A stretch of DNA of 64,000 nucleotides from Herbaspirillum sp. YR522 (GTDB lineage Bacteria; Pseudomonadota; Gammaproteobacteria; Burkholderiales; Burkholderiaceae_D). Below the pieces are notes generated by a model that was not told the DNA's origin, searched no databases, and saw only the letters and a program-made list of their open reading frames with translations. How positions within the stretch are numbered: the stretch's first letter is position 1; the number at the start of each line of letters is the position of its first letter. Below, piece after piece: positions 6,387 through 14,293 of this stretch. The stretch is taken from contig NZ_AKJA01000109.1 in assembly GCF_000282575.1 (NCBI RefSeq), positions 1-64,000 of the forward strand. The letters run 5' to 3'. A program made the translations under genes and the position numbers.

Positions 6387-8624
6387 TCAGTCGCCGAGAA
6401 GATCTTTATTGGACGGGGTCGCTTTGTGGCTAGCTTGGGGAGGTTTGTCGGGATTGTTTGTACCTATTCCCCCTAGCGAGCCGCCTAGACCATGCCGCGC
6501 TTCCCTAACGCCCCCCACGAAAATCTGATGGCTTTCCTCCCCCGCACGTTCTGCACCGGCAAGCGCTCCCGAGGCTTGGCCGAGCCAGCGCATGATGTTG
6601 TCCGGAATGAAGTGAATCAATGAGAAGGCTAGATGAACGACAGTGGTCATGAGTGTCGCATAAATTGTTATAAAAGCAATAAAAGATACTATCCCTGTTG
6701 TTGAGTCCGCTTGAACGCCGGCTACTACGCTCATGAAGGAGCTATTAATCATTCCGGTAACTGGCTGCGTAAGTAGCATCGATCCGAGAAGGCCAAACAA
6801 CATCAAGCTTGGTCGCATGACTAACGAGAGGACCATCATCCAGCCAGGACCAGCCTTACCTACGGCATCATCCCCATCCGGATGGATGTGGGCAACGGCG
6901 AAAAGCGGACCGGCGATAACCGATTCCAGGACGAGAACAAACCAATTGACGACAGAGGTCATCCAGGTGATGAACGGGATCATTGGGATATAAGTGGAAA
7001 GAACCACCCCAAAGAAAAACAAAGCGATAGCCAGAGTAGTCACCACTCCAGATAGAACCTGCAGCACGGCTCCGACATCAAAGGCTAGCCCGATGGTCCC
7101 CTTTGCGACGACCGAGCTTGCCACGCCAGCTGCGCTGGCCACCGCCGCAAGACATCCTTCACCGATACCTACGATGGTGTCGCCGAACGACTTCATCTGA
7201 CTCATGTGATTCAGGTTCGAGCCGGCGATCTCCTGGGTCATCTGATTGATGCCGCCCATGAAGGGGGCTGACAGCAGCTTGCGCACATACTCCCAAGCAC
7301 CTTCGCCCGCTTGGGGCAGCCGCACGTCGGTTTCCGTGTAGTAGACCTGGCGCACGCTGTCGGAACGATGCTTGGCGTATTCGTCGGCGACTGCCATTGC
7401 GTCTTTGTAGGTCTGGAGGACCTCCTGTGTTTCCTTGTCGTTGATCGCGATAGGATCCGATGTGGGAAGGCCATTCAGCGTGGATTGCATCACATCGTTC
7501 ATTTTCACGATGTGGTTGTACCAGGTGCCGGCATAGATCCAGCCGCCATCTTTGGCCGCTGCCAGAAAGTCGGATCGCGCCCGATCGTTCGTCTGGTTGA
7601 CCGCGTTTTTGGCCGCTGTGCGCAGCGCGTTTTCGTAGTTGTTGGCGGCTGTATCGATTGCGCCGGCGGTGGGCTTGTCACCAGTCACGATTTGATTTGC
7701 GACAGGCTGAAGCTCCTTGATCATCGACTGAAGCGCCGCGGCGTGCGCAGCCAGAATTGGCTCTTTCAGGACCTTGGTGTTGCTGTTGCCTTCGGAGGCC
7801 TCATAAGACTGCTTCCAAGAGACACCACCGCACACGTTCTTGTTGATGTAGCTGTTGTCGTTAGCGTTCCAGGTGTACTTGGTGACGCTGTAAGTTGCAT
7901 TGGAGAAGTTCTTTGCCGTCGTGTACATGGCCACCGGCGGGGCCAGATCGAACACGTCGTAGTTGAGCAGTTCGCCAGAATTCATCATGACCTGCTGCGA
8001 TGTTGCAGGCTCGATGCGCGTAGCGCGGCCGGACTCGCTGTATTGCTTATTCATCGCTGCGGCGCAGACCTCGAACCGCAGAACGTTTGCTGCCAGCGGC
8101 CTGGAGTCTGGAATCATCGGCCGCGAGATCATGTTGTCTCGGCTCATTTGCTCGATTGCGGCGTTCCACATTTTGTCGGCTATACCGACGCCCTGCAGGG
8201 CGAGCCACAGGATGCCGATCTGGATCAGCGAAAAGCCTGAACTGAGTGGTAGAAGCAGCGCCGTACCGCCAACGGTGCGCAAGGGGATCCAGATCGATGA
8301 CATCTTCCTACCAAGCAGCTCCCCATCGTGCGCCGAGTCGACCGTCCCCTTGACGGTCGTGTAGCCGACGAAAAGCATGCCGACAAAGAGAACAGCTGTG
8401 TTGAAGATTGCCATCATGGACCCGAGCACCGTATCAGTCGGTGCGGCTGAGGCCTTGCCCCCTGACGCGATGAGGCCGACGATATCGCCGAACACCTCTC
8501 GCAGAAAGTCGACCGACGTATCACCTGCGGGTGGTGTAAATTGTGCCATCGTTGTATTTCCTGAACCAGCCAACGCCGATGTAGCGAATGCCAGAAGCAA
8601 GAATGCCGTGAGCATGCGCCTCAT
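6387..8624 (-). CDS. DotA/TraY family conjugation/type IVB secretion membrane protein
   Basis: 745 residues from an ATG preceded by GAGG with a six-base gap. A signal peptide (MRRMLTAFLLLAFATSALA) is followed by two or three membrane segments (LGSMMAIFNTAVLFVGMLF; LIQIGILWLALQGV). Then comes a long periplasmic part of about 250 residues and at least four membrane segments near the C-terminus (TLAIALFFFGVVLSTYI; FITIYATLMTTVVHLAF). This layout is that of IncI TraY and Legionella DotA, inner-membrane components of type IVB transfer systems. Its start overlaps the previous gene (ATGA), so it is translated as part of the 10594-to-6387 operon. No other T4BSS gene is in the window; the rest must lie upstream or is lost. 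Confidence 0.8.
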   Translation of the reverse strand: MRRMLTAFLLLAFATSALAGSGNTTMAQFTPPAGDTSVDFLREVFGDIVGLIASGGKASAAPTDTVLGSMMAIFNTAVLFVGMLFVGYTTVKGTVDSAHDGELLGRKMSSIWIPLRTVGGTALLLPLSSGFSLIQIGILWLALQGVGIADKMWNAAIEQMSRDNMISRPMIPDSRPLAANVLRFEVCAAAMNKQYSESGRATRIEPATSQQVMMNSGELLNYDVFDLAPPVAMYTTAKNFSNATYSVTKYTWNANDNSYINKNVCGGVSWKQSYEASEGNSNTKVLKEPILAAHAAALQSMIKELQPVANQIVTGDKPTAGAIDTAANNYENALRTAAKNAVNQTNDRARSDFLAAAKDGGWIYAGTWYNHIVKMNDVMQSTLNGLPTSDPIAINDKETQEVLQTYKDAMAVADEYAKHRSDSVRQVYYTETDVRLPQAGEGAWEYVRKLLSAPFMGGINQMTQEIAGSNLNHMSQMKSFGDTIVGIGEGCLAAVASAAGVASSVVAKGTIGLAFDVGAVLQVLSGVVTTLAIALFFFGVVLSTYIPMIPFITWMTSVVNWFVLVLESVIAGPLFAVAHIHPDGDDAVGKAGPGWMMVLSLVMRPSLMLFGLLGSMLLTQPVTGMINSSFMSVVAGVQADSTTGIVSFIAFITIYATLMTTVVHLAFSLIHFIPDNIMRWLGQASGALAGAERAGEESHQIFVGGVREARHGLGGSLGGIGTNNPDKPPQASHKATPSNKDLLGD

Positions 8625-8941
8625 TTTTTTCCTCGATAGATCAGAAATGGAACGGAAAACGCATCGAAAGTCCAAAGCAGCCAGTACGACAATATGGCCC
8701 ACGGCGTACCCAACTGATAGAACGCGATGACGGACGTGCCTGCGGCCATTGGAAAAAACAACCAACCATGTTCCCATTCTTCGAACGCACCTCGTAAACA
8801 CAATCGATGCTGACCAAGAGGGGCAACAATACCGGTTAATAACAGAAAATACGCCCACAGCTTGAAGGTTAAGGATTCGAATCTGTGGCTATCCCAAATA
8901 CGTAGAAATGCGAAACAGACCCATTGGAATAAGCGCGTCAT
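8621..8941 (-). CDS. Small membrane protein, 106 aa
   Basis: Three hydrophobic stretches (FKLWAYFLLLTGIVAPL; WLFFPMAAGTSVIAFY; AILSYWLLWTFDAFSVPFLIY) indicate an inner-membrane protein. The start ATG overlaps the stop of the upstream gene and the stop overlaps the start of the DotA/TraY gene (both ATGA), a strong sign of translational coupling and of a shared role, probably in the conjugation apparatus. Longer frames extending upstream to 9292 are not needed. Family not recognised. Confidence 0.65.
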   Translation of the reverse strand: MTRLFQWVCFAFLRIWDSHRFESLTFKLWAYFLLLTGIVAPLGQHRLCLRGAFEEWEHGWLFFPMAAGTSVIAFYQLGTPWAILSYWLLWTFDAFSVPFLIYRGKK

Positions 8942-9210
8942 TTTGAATTTGTCCCGATGGCAGTGCTGCTTAGAGGAGTAGCGGGGGGCGGCGGTGTATT
9001 CTCGCGAATCCACTGAATGCACCACCGCTCTGCCTCTTTCAATTTGCGTTCTGCACATGTGTTGTTGGGCCCGCACGCAGGGGCCTCTCTTGCGGCTTTC
9101 TCGCATTCTTCCTGGGCTTGTGAAGGCTTCCCTTGACTGAATTGGGCTAGGGCGGCCCCACCGAAGCAGAAATTGAGAATCAACAGGATAGGTGCAGTAA
9201 CAGCTTTCAC
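8938..9210 (-). CDS. Secreted small protein with Cys pairs, 90 aa
   Basis: A signal peptide (MKAVTAPILLILNFCFGGAALA) precedes a mature part of about 68 residues with four cysteines (EECEKAAREAPACGPNNTC, then RWC), which could form disulfides in the periplasm, and a proline-rich tail. It overlaps both neighbours by ATGA, so it belongs to the same coupled operon as the replication-like and DotA/TraY genes. Function unknown; a small periplasmic conjugation factor is the simplest reading. Confidence 0.6.
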   Translation of the reverse strand: MKAVTAPILLILNFCFGGAALAQFSQGKPSQAQEECEKAAREAPACGPNNTCAERKLKEAERWCIQWIRENTPPPPATPLSSTAIGTNSK

Positions 9211-10301
9211 GCCGAGTCCCCTCTGTTCGCATCGCTGAAAAACTGAATGAACGCAGCGTGGACAGCTTTATGTACAAGCCCCTGCTTGGCATAAAAGCGC
9301 TGTAAGGTCGCGCTTCGCTCGACTACGCAGCGTTTAAATTCGTCGATAGCCACTTGGCGGTCATCAGCTGCTAATGCTTCAAATCGAATCTGAGCAGCGC
9401 GGTACTTGGCGGCTATTTCAGCGTTTGCAGCCTCTTGCTGGGCAAGAGTTTTTTGGGCGTGGTCATCGCGTGAAGTGGCTTTTTCGACCGCATTTCGCCA
9501 AGCGCTAAGAGTTTCGAAATCAGTTCTGTTCGGCCCCTGCTCCAACAGCCGGTTTCTGACTTTTCTTCGATATCCGCCAACATTCTTGATTGTTTTTCCC
9601 TTCTCTGCGGCCCATAAGGCCGCATTGACGAGATCTTCAAGCGAGACCTGTTCAAAATCACCACCACCAGGTTGCAGTCCATTCCCTTGAGTGGTGGTAG
9701 AGATAGGCGTAAAAATATGGTTAGGGGTATGGTTACCGGGTGCCCCTTGGGAGGTGCTTGGAAGCCCGTCACGATGCCCTCGGTAGGGGATCCTTGCTAA
9801 GCTGGAACCGATTTCTTCAAGGGGCTGCTGCCCGAAGAGCGCGTTATAGCCTTTCGCCGCGCCGCTTTCAGAAGCAGTAAGGACGCTCAGCGCTTCGGCG
9901 ACAGTCCCGTCTTCATCAAATCTGAGGAACGATTCATATGCCGGGCGCTTCCATTTTTCTGGAATTTGGGACATCTCCTTCAGAGCCTTCCCTTTCACAT
10001 TCCCTACGAACGCGCCGCGAATATAGTTGTGTTTCCACCATTCTTTTACCCAGACCCAGCCAGTAGCTTCGTCAATTTCAACATGTCCCTTCGCCATAAG
10101 GTCTCGAGCAGCTAAGAGTGTTTGCGCTTCACTCCAGCCCATTCCTGCACCGACGACACGCCAAACCGTACGGTAAATCCCGATGATGTTTGTATCTTGA
10201 TTAGTCATCATTAGAACTAAGCACATACGATCTTCGGTGGTGAGATTAATGAGATCCGGGTCCGTCCAAAACGAATCCGAGATAATTCGCTGGCGCCCCA
10301 T
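9207..10301 (-). CDS. Replication-initiation-like protein of an integrative element
   Basis: 364 residues. The N-terminal 110 residues (MGRQRIISDSFWTDPDLINL through WVWVKEWWKHN) resemble the winged-helix domain found in replication proteins of phages and integrative elements (DnaD/phage O-like). A Ser/Gly-rich linker and a helical charged C-terminus follow. It starts right at the stop of the AlpA-like gene and its own stop overlaps the next start. I infer a role in element replication or its control. The call is by layout and neighbours rather than by a catalytic motif. Confidence 0.55.
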   Translation of the reverse strand: MGRQRIISDSFWTDPDLINLTTEDRMCLVLMMTNQDTNIIGIYRTVWRVVGAGMGWSEAQTLLAARDLMAKGHVEIDEATGWVWVKEWWKHNYIRGAFVGNVKGKALKEMSQIPEKWKRPAYESFLRFDEDGTVAEALSVLTASESGAAKGYNALFGQQPLEEIGSSLARIPYRGHRDGLPSTSQGAPGNHTPNHIFTPISTTTQGNGLQPGGGDFEQVSLEDLVNAALWAAEKGKTIKNVGGYRRKVRNRLLEQGPNRTDFETLSAWRNAVEKATSRDDHAQKTLAQQEAANAEIAAKYRAAQIRFEALAADDRQVAIDEFKRCVVERSATLQRFYAKQGLVHKAVHAAFIQFFSDANRGDSA

Positions 10302-10594
10302 TAACGTTCACCTTTCGTGGAACGTGACGAGCTTCTAGCGATGGAAGCTACAGCTGCCCCCCTATCGGTGTTGCTCTCCGATGCATTTTCACCCTCCTTC
10401 ATCCAATTACGGATAGCTCCCATCGACCAGCGCCGTATCGTGAAACGGCTATCAGCAGGAGGTAGCGCAACTTTTCTTTGCCGGATAGTCGTTAAGCCTA
10501 TACCCGTTAAGGCACTGACTTCTTCTGCCGTTACCCAAGCTTGATCTGGTAACTTTGCAATTTTTTCCGCTAACGAAAAATCTCGCTCTTTCAT
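10301..10594 (-). CDS. AlpA/MerR-like helix-turn-helix protein (excisionase-type)
   Basis: 97 residues from the ATG at 10594, preceded by GAGGCGAG. The segment WVTAEEVSALTGIGLTTIRQ is a helix-turn-helix of the AlpA/HTH_17 type. It is followed by RFTIRRWSMGAIRNWM, the usual wing and closing helix of excisionase-like proteins, and then a polar tail. It is the first gene of the coupled operon ending with the DotA/TraY gene, and likely regulates the element or assists excision. A divergent gene starts about 100 bases away, so its operator may sit in between. Confidence 0.65.
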   Translation of the reverse strand: MKERDFSLAEKIAKLPDQAWVTAEEVSALTGIGLTTIRQRKVALPPADSRFTIRRWSMGAIRNWMKEGENASESNTDRGAAVASIARSSSRSTKGER

Positions 10595-10701
10595 AAACTC
10601 GCCTCGGTTATCAATGAATAGCCACAAAGCTACAAAAATCTTTCAAACTAAGTGTTCCACTGATAGCATTTGGCGGTCACTAAGCAGAAGTGCGAAATCT
10701 T

Positions 10702-11424
10702 ATGAATCATTCTCAGATCCTTGATGCGCTAATGCCTGATAATCGCGGACCGGTATTTGAAGACCGTATCATCGCGAGAATGCACAGGCGTGCAAAGAAC
10801 AAAGAGCCTCGAGGCCTGCTATCCCGAGTCAAGACATCTGCACTGTTGCTGTGGTTAAAAGATTGCGCGGACGAGACCTACGGCGAGGCGATTTCCTTCG
10901 GTAGATTTCAATCTTTGATTGGCCTGGGGGTGGCAGAAGATGGCGGATATTCCGAAAATCTCATATATCAATACATGAAGTGGACCGACCACAACAATGT
11001 TGATGTGCACCTAAACGACGTAAAACTTCCTGATAAAGAACGTGTTCGAGTTGCGGAACCAGCTTCTCGTAGGCTTACCTTCTCTACCGCACGTCAATGC
11101 GTAGAAAGAGCACACGATTTAGGCTGGTTTGAAGTAGACGGAGACGAGGACACAACTAGATTCTTGCTCGGCGAAGCTTTAACAGCACTCGGCTATATTC
11201 GAGAAGAAGAACTCGCTCACACAATCCTTCATCGATGGAAGCGTCAGAAGCGGTGGGGAAAACCGATTGAGCCTCATTGGCGGGCAGAAATAGCGGCGGA
11301 GGACAAGAGCCGTGCAATGAAATTACTCAAGCAATACGACGAACAGCGCATTGCAGCTAAGACAAATGCTATCCACTTGCTAGATTACTTCTTTCAGGAA
11401 ATCTGCCTGAACAGCCGGGCATGA
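10702..11424 (+). CDS. Hypothetical protein, 240 aa
   Basis: The start is the ATG of MNHSQILDALM; a GTG four codons earlier is possible. The protein is helical and charged (EDRIIARMHRRAKNKEPRG; LLLWLKDCADETYGEAISFG) with no signal peptide or membrane segment. It is transcribed divergently from the AlpA-like gene and is the last gene before the tRNA-Thr scar, the usual place for integrase-adjacent or regulatory genes. I do not recognise the family. The following 150 bases are AT-rich and hold no gene. Confidence 0.55.
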   Translation: MNHSQILDALMPDNRGPVFEDRIIARMHRRAKNKEPRGLLSRVKTSALLLWLKDCADETYGEAISFGRFQSLIGLGVAEDGGYSENLIYQYMKWTDHNNVDVHLNDVKLPDKERVRVAEPASRRLTFSTARQCVERAHDLGWFEVDGDEDTTRFLLGEALTALGYIREEELAHTILHRWKRQKRWGKPIEPHWRAEIAAEDKSRAMKLLKQYDEQRIAAKTNAIHLLDYFFQEICLNSRA

Positions 11425-11576
11425 GCAGATTCAATTCGAAGTATATATTTGCCACACCAGCGCCACATTTGTCCTGCTATCGGAATATAATCGAAGTGAA
11501 ATGAATGCAATCTAAATACTTACGTAATAAAGAGAACCCAATATAATCCATTGTTAATTAACGGCAAAACGTTCGA

Positions 11577-11621
11577 TTCGTAATCAGTAGGTCGACGGTT
11601 CGATTCCGCCCATCAGCACCA
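11577..11621 (+). other. Attachment-site scar: 3' part of tRNA-Thr(CGT)
   Basis: The sequence from the anticodon loop (TTCGTAA, anticodon CGT at 11579-11581) through the variable loop, T-arm (loop TTCGATT) and acceptor strand CATCAGC to ACCA (11618-11621) is the 3' portion of a tRNA-Thr. The 5' half (acceptor strand, D-arm) is missing: bases before 11575 do not pair. One T-stem pair is A-C. This is what remains after integration into a tRNA gene: the island end carries a duplicate 3' part. The intact tRNA should lie at the far end of the element, outside the window. Confidence 0.8.
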
Positions 11622-11628
11622 GTACCAG

Positions 11629-11661
11629 AGCGGCTTGCAGCGATGCAGGCCGCTTTTTTTT
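11629..11661 (+). terminator. Rho-independent terminator after the tRNA-Thr fragment
   Basis: AGCGGC (11629-11634) pairs with GCCGCT (11649-11654), with an inner TGCA/TGCA pairing, followed by eight T. This is the usual terminator just after a tRNA, here retained with the 3' fragment. Confidence 0.8.
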
Positions 11662-11779
11662 GCTTCGCAATTCTGGTCTTGCTCCGCGATTTTTTCATTT
11701 ACGTGCGCCGGACGAAATTTCGCTGGCATTGTGCCCGGCCCAAACCAAGGCTCAAAAAAGCCGCCCGAATGCGGCTCAT

Positions 11780-12018
11780 TCATTTCGTGGGCGTTACCTT
11801 TTGGTCCCGTCGTCTTCGCACATAGATTTCAGTAGTCATCACGCTGCCGTGACCAAGCTGGCCTTGCGCTGCCCGCCCCCTTCTGCTTCTGTCTTGTCGG
11901 TGCCGGCCTACGCCCGCAGATCGCGGAACTGGAAATCGGTAAATGGTATGCCGGCATCCTCCCGGGCCTTATCGAAGCGGCTGCGCAATGTTTCATACGT
12001 GAGCGGCTGACCGACCCG
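11780..12018 (-). pseudogene. Phage tyrosine integrase, decayed C-terminal fragment
   Basis: Read on the minus strand, one frame gives GQPLTYETLRSRFDKAREDA then FTDFQFRDLRA and a premature TAG; after a frame change it resumes with QGQLGHGSVMTTEIYVRRRR to a TGA at 11780. RDLRA and LGHGSVMTTEIY are the Arg/His and Tyr boxes of phage integrases. The N-terminal two thirds are gone; the fragment abuts portal sequence at about 12016-12020. A minus-strand terminator (AGCCGC/GCGGCT with a T-run, 11754-11776) follows. Its place beside the tRNA scar fits a prophage integrase next to its attachment site. Confidence 0.8.
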
Positions 12019-12020
12019 CC

Positions 12021-12412
12021 AGCAACGTCAACGACGTGGACAAGCTGCGCGAGGCCATGCGCAACAGCAAGGGGCCGGGCAACTTCCGCAACCTGTTCGT
12101 CTATGCCCCGGGCGGGAAAAGGACGGTCTGCAAATCCTGCCGGTGTCCGAGATCGCGGCCAAGGATGAATTTTTCAGCATCAAGAACTGCACGCGCGACG
12201 ACGTGCTGGCGGCGCACCGCGTGCCGCCGCAACTGCTGGGCACCATGCCCAACAACACTGGCGGCTTCGGCGACGTGACCAAGGCGGCCGCCGTCTTCGG
12301 CTGCAATGAGATCGAGCCGTTGCAGGCGCAGTTTCTTTCCTTGAATGAGTGGGCCGGCCAAGAGGTCGTCCGCTTCAAACCTTACCAACTGCCAACCAGC
12401 GAGGGAAAATAA
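12021..12412 (+). pseudogene. P2-like phage portal protein (gpQ), 3' fragment with frameshift
   Basis: The first frame reads NVNDVDKLREAMRNSKGPGN and FRNLFVYAPGGK. At the AAAA around 12116-12119 the frame changes and continues with DGLQILPVSEIAAKDEFF, CTRDDVLAAHRVPPQLLG, MPNNTGGFGDVTKAA and the C-terminus VVRFKPYQLP. These are hallmarks of P2-type portal proteins. The 5' part, about half the gene, is missing. It shows that a P2-like prophage once occupied this site. Confidence 0.85.
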
Positions 12413-12607
12413 CCATGCGATCACGCCGACAACGCAGACAGCAGAATCTATCGCACCATCGCGGCCGGCCTGGCGGCTGTGCGGCGGGCGCCGGAGCTTT
12501 TACCGGATTGCCGGTGCCACTTCTGCGACGAGCATGTATCACCGCAGGCATTGTTTTGCGATGCGGATTGCCGGGATGACTATGACCGCATGCGCTGGGG
12601 GATGTTG
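12413..12607 (+). pseudogene. Phage-type small zinc-finger protein, broken at both ends
   Basis: Directly after the portal stop, a frame reads ADNADSRIYRTIAAGLAAVR and then CRCHFCDEH with a second pair CDADC about 13 residues on, i.e. a two-pair zinc finger. The ATG at 12415 is one base out of frame with this, so the start has been shifted, and the frame runs without a natural stop into the end of the immunity gene. This is a P2-prophage accessory gene in typical position after the portal; family not recognised by name. Confidence 0.5.
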
Positions 12608-12608
12608 A

Positions 12609-13331
12609 CTATAGGTCGCTATACCGCGGCAGCAGGTCGTGCTCGACGAGACGCATTTCAATGGACGCCGCGACCTTGATGTGCTCTTCGTTGTCTACAG
12701 AGAAGGGCTCGTCGCGGATGCTCACGATGATAGTGCCCTGCTGCCCCCCGTCCTTGTCATGGACGGCGATCAGTTCTTGCGCCTCGGGCACCTGTTGCGT
12801 GTTGATTGTGCGAGGAAGATAAAGCATCCAGCCGACTCCAGGCCGATCATCAAACACTTTATGGATTGCTTCGTATCTTGCTTCGCTCACAGAAACAAAG
12901 GGTGCCGGCCAGATAGGCAAAAGCGATTCGATGAGCCGCACGACGCTCTTTTTTTCGGCCAGCGCAGGCACCTTGGACCATTCCAGGCTGAACGTGGAGT
13001 TAGTAGGCGACTCGGTGCTGAACAACAGATGCCGCATGAGCATCAATCCATCTTTTTCTATGCCGTTCCAAACGACGATGGATCGCATGTCTTCATTGGT
13101 CCGACCGCGGTCCTTTTCTTTGAAAATCGCCAATGCAGCCGCCGACGGGCCGTCTTGCTCAAAAGCTCGATTTCGCAAAGCATCTTCTGGTGTGTCCGCT
13201 GGAGGGCACCAATCGTCCAGCGGCAGTCCGAGACCAGCTAAAACCATCGCCACACGCCACACGTCGTTGATCTGTACTGACGCAGCCGGCAGGGTGGGCA
13301 GCATTGAACGATATGAAAGTGAGAGGTCCAT
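12609..13331 (-). CDS. Immunity protein 52 (Imm52) family, cognate of Tox-REase-5
   Basis: 240 residues. The N-terminal region (LSLSYRSMLPTL, VLAGLGLPLDDWCPPADTPE, AFEQDGPSAAALAIF) is characteristic of Imm52, in which an opening strand is followed by a W-x-P segment and a conserved DGPSAAA box. Such proteins neutralise Tox-REase-5 toxins in the cytoplasm. The gene follows the toxin gene by three bases, which ensures joint production. It has no signal peptide, as expected for immunity to a DNase. Assignment is from motif memory plus neighbour; either alone would be weaker. Confidence 0.75.
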   Translation of the reverse strand: MDLSLSYRSMLPTLPAASVQINDVWRVAMVLAGLGLPLDDWCPPADTPEDALRNRAFEQDGPSAAALAIFKEKDRGRTNEDMRSIVVWNGIEKDGLMLMRHLLFSTESPTNSTFSLEWSKVPALAEKKSVVRLIESLLPIWPAPFVSVSEARYEAIHKVFDDRPGVGWMLYLPRTINTQQVPEAQELIAVHDKDGGQQGTIIVSIRDEPFSVDNEEHIKVAASIEMRLVEHDLLPRYSDL

Positions 13332-13334
13332 GAC

Positions 13335-13925
13335 TTATGGCTTATAAAAAGAATTGATACGGTATAAACCGAGCGTTCGGAATTCGCGCTTCATGCACAG
13401 GTACATGGTTTCCTCCATGAAATACCAATCCAGAGCCGCAGGCGGACTTTTCATCACGATTCCATGCTGCGCAGTAGCTTGCTCAATCAATTTGTCGTAT
13501 TTCCCACTGAGCACATAGAACGTTTTGGGCTTCAATTCTCTATCATCGAAAAAATTGGTGAACAATGCTTTCGCTTCTTGCAGTAAGCAGCGATCTGCGT
13601 GAAAACCATCGAACTCCCTTCCCATGTAGTTCCATTCGGTTCCGGGCGCATATCCGGTCACCCTGGCCTGATAGGCACGTGATGCATCGGACATGCTGTG
13701 ATTGGGGTGCGATAGAAATCCAGCGGTCGGCGGGCAATCTTTGCATTTTTCTTTCGACTGCGTCGCGACATCAACCTTTCCTAACGCCGAACTCTGCGCC
13801 TCTTCTGCTTTCTTGTTGCGATCTAAGATGGTGGCGGTCCCGACGCCGGTCGCGGTGGCGGCCGCACCAATGCCAAGCCAGGTGAGGACCTCGCCGGCCA
13901 GCGGAATGATGGGCAACGCTACCAT
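13335..13925 (-). CDS. T6SS effector with Tox-REase-5 nuclease domain
   Basis: 196 residues. An N-terminal hydrophobic stretch (LTWLGIGAAATATGVGTATI) may aid membrane passage. From about residue 60, CKDCPPTAGF leads into SDASRAYQARVTG, WNYMGREFDGFHADRC and LLQEAKALFTNFFDD. The Asp of FDG and the Glu-Ala-Lys of QEAK form the restriction-endonuclease-fold active site of Tox-REase-5. It is a predicted DNase toxin delivered into rivals. It overlaps the upstream small gene by seven bases and is followed by its Imm52 gene. Delivery would rely on the PAAR and DUF4123 genes of the cassette. Confidence 0.8.
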   Translation of the reverse strand: MVALPIIPLAGEVLTWLGIGAAATATGVGTATILDRNKKAEEAQSSALGKVDVATQSKEKCKDCPPTAGFLSHPNHSMSDASRAYQARVTGYAPGTEWNYMGREFDGFHADRCLLQEAKALFTNFFDDRELKPKTFYVLSGKYDKLIEQATAQHGIVMKSPPAALDWYFMEETMYLCMKREFRTLGLYRINSFYKP

Positions 13926-14293
13926 GCTCGACTCTCTTCCTCACGTTGTTTGGCTGTGGTGCCCAGGTGGCGCAGCACGGCTTTCATCTCATCCAGGCGC
14001 TGTTCCGGCGTGGCACCGGGCTTGCTGAGATAACGCTGCGCTCCCGGCCGCTCGAACAGCGCGGGATAGTCCGCCGACATATACATCATGTAGATCAGAT
14101 GCCCCGTGGATGCGAAACCGAGATGGCGGCCATTGTCATAGGCCGCCTGCATGCGCTTGAGGACTTCTTCACGTCCGGGGTCTGTGCGCATGTCTTCGCG
14201 CTCGGACAGGAACTGATCCGCCACCGCCGCGATGAAGTTCTGTACATCGCGCGCGAGGAATTTTTGATATTGGGCTTCAGTGAGTGTCAGCAT
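13919..14293 (-). CDS. Unknown small protein of the T6SS effector cassette, 124 aa
   Basis: Starts at MLTLTEAQYQKFLARDVQNF, overlapping the end of the DUF4123 gene by 17 bases and the toxin start by seven. Helical and charged, with a YMMYMSADYPALF segment. No known domain recalled. The tight overlaps mean it is made together with adaptor and toxin. A second chaperone or a co-adaptor for the toxin is the most likely role, inferred from position only. Confidence 0.65.
   Translation of the reverse strand: MLTLTEAQYQKFLARDVQNFIAAVADQFLSEREDMRTDPGREEVLKRMQAAYDNGRHLGFASTGHLIYMMYMSADYPALFERPGAQRYLSKPGATPEQRLDEMKAVLRHLGTTAKQREEESRAW

Noticed and set aside
7311-8240. A 309-residue frame opposite the DotA/TraY gene
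   Set aside because: Runs antisense through a gene with clear signal peptide and membrane pattern; typical shadow in GC-rich sequence.
11567-11621. Possible complete tRNA gene
   Set aside because: No 5' acceptor strand or D-arm is present before 11575, and the upper anticodon stem does not pair.
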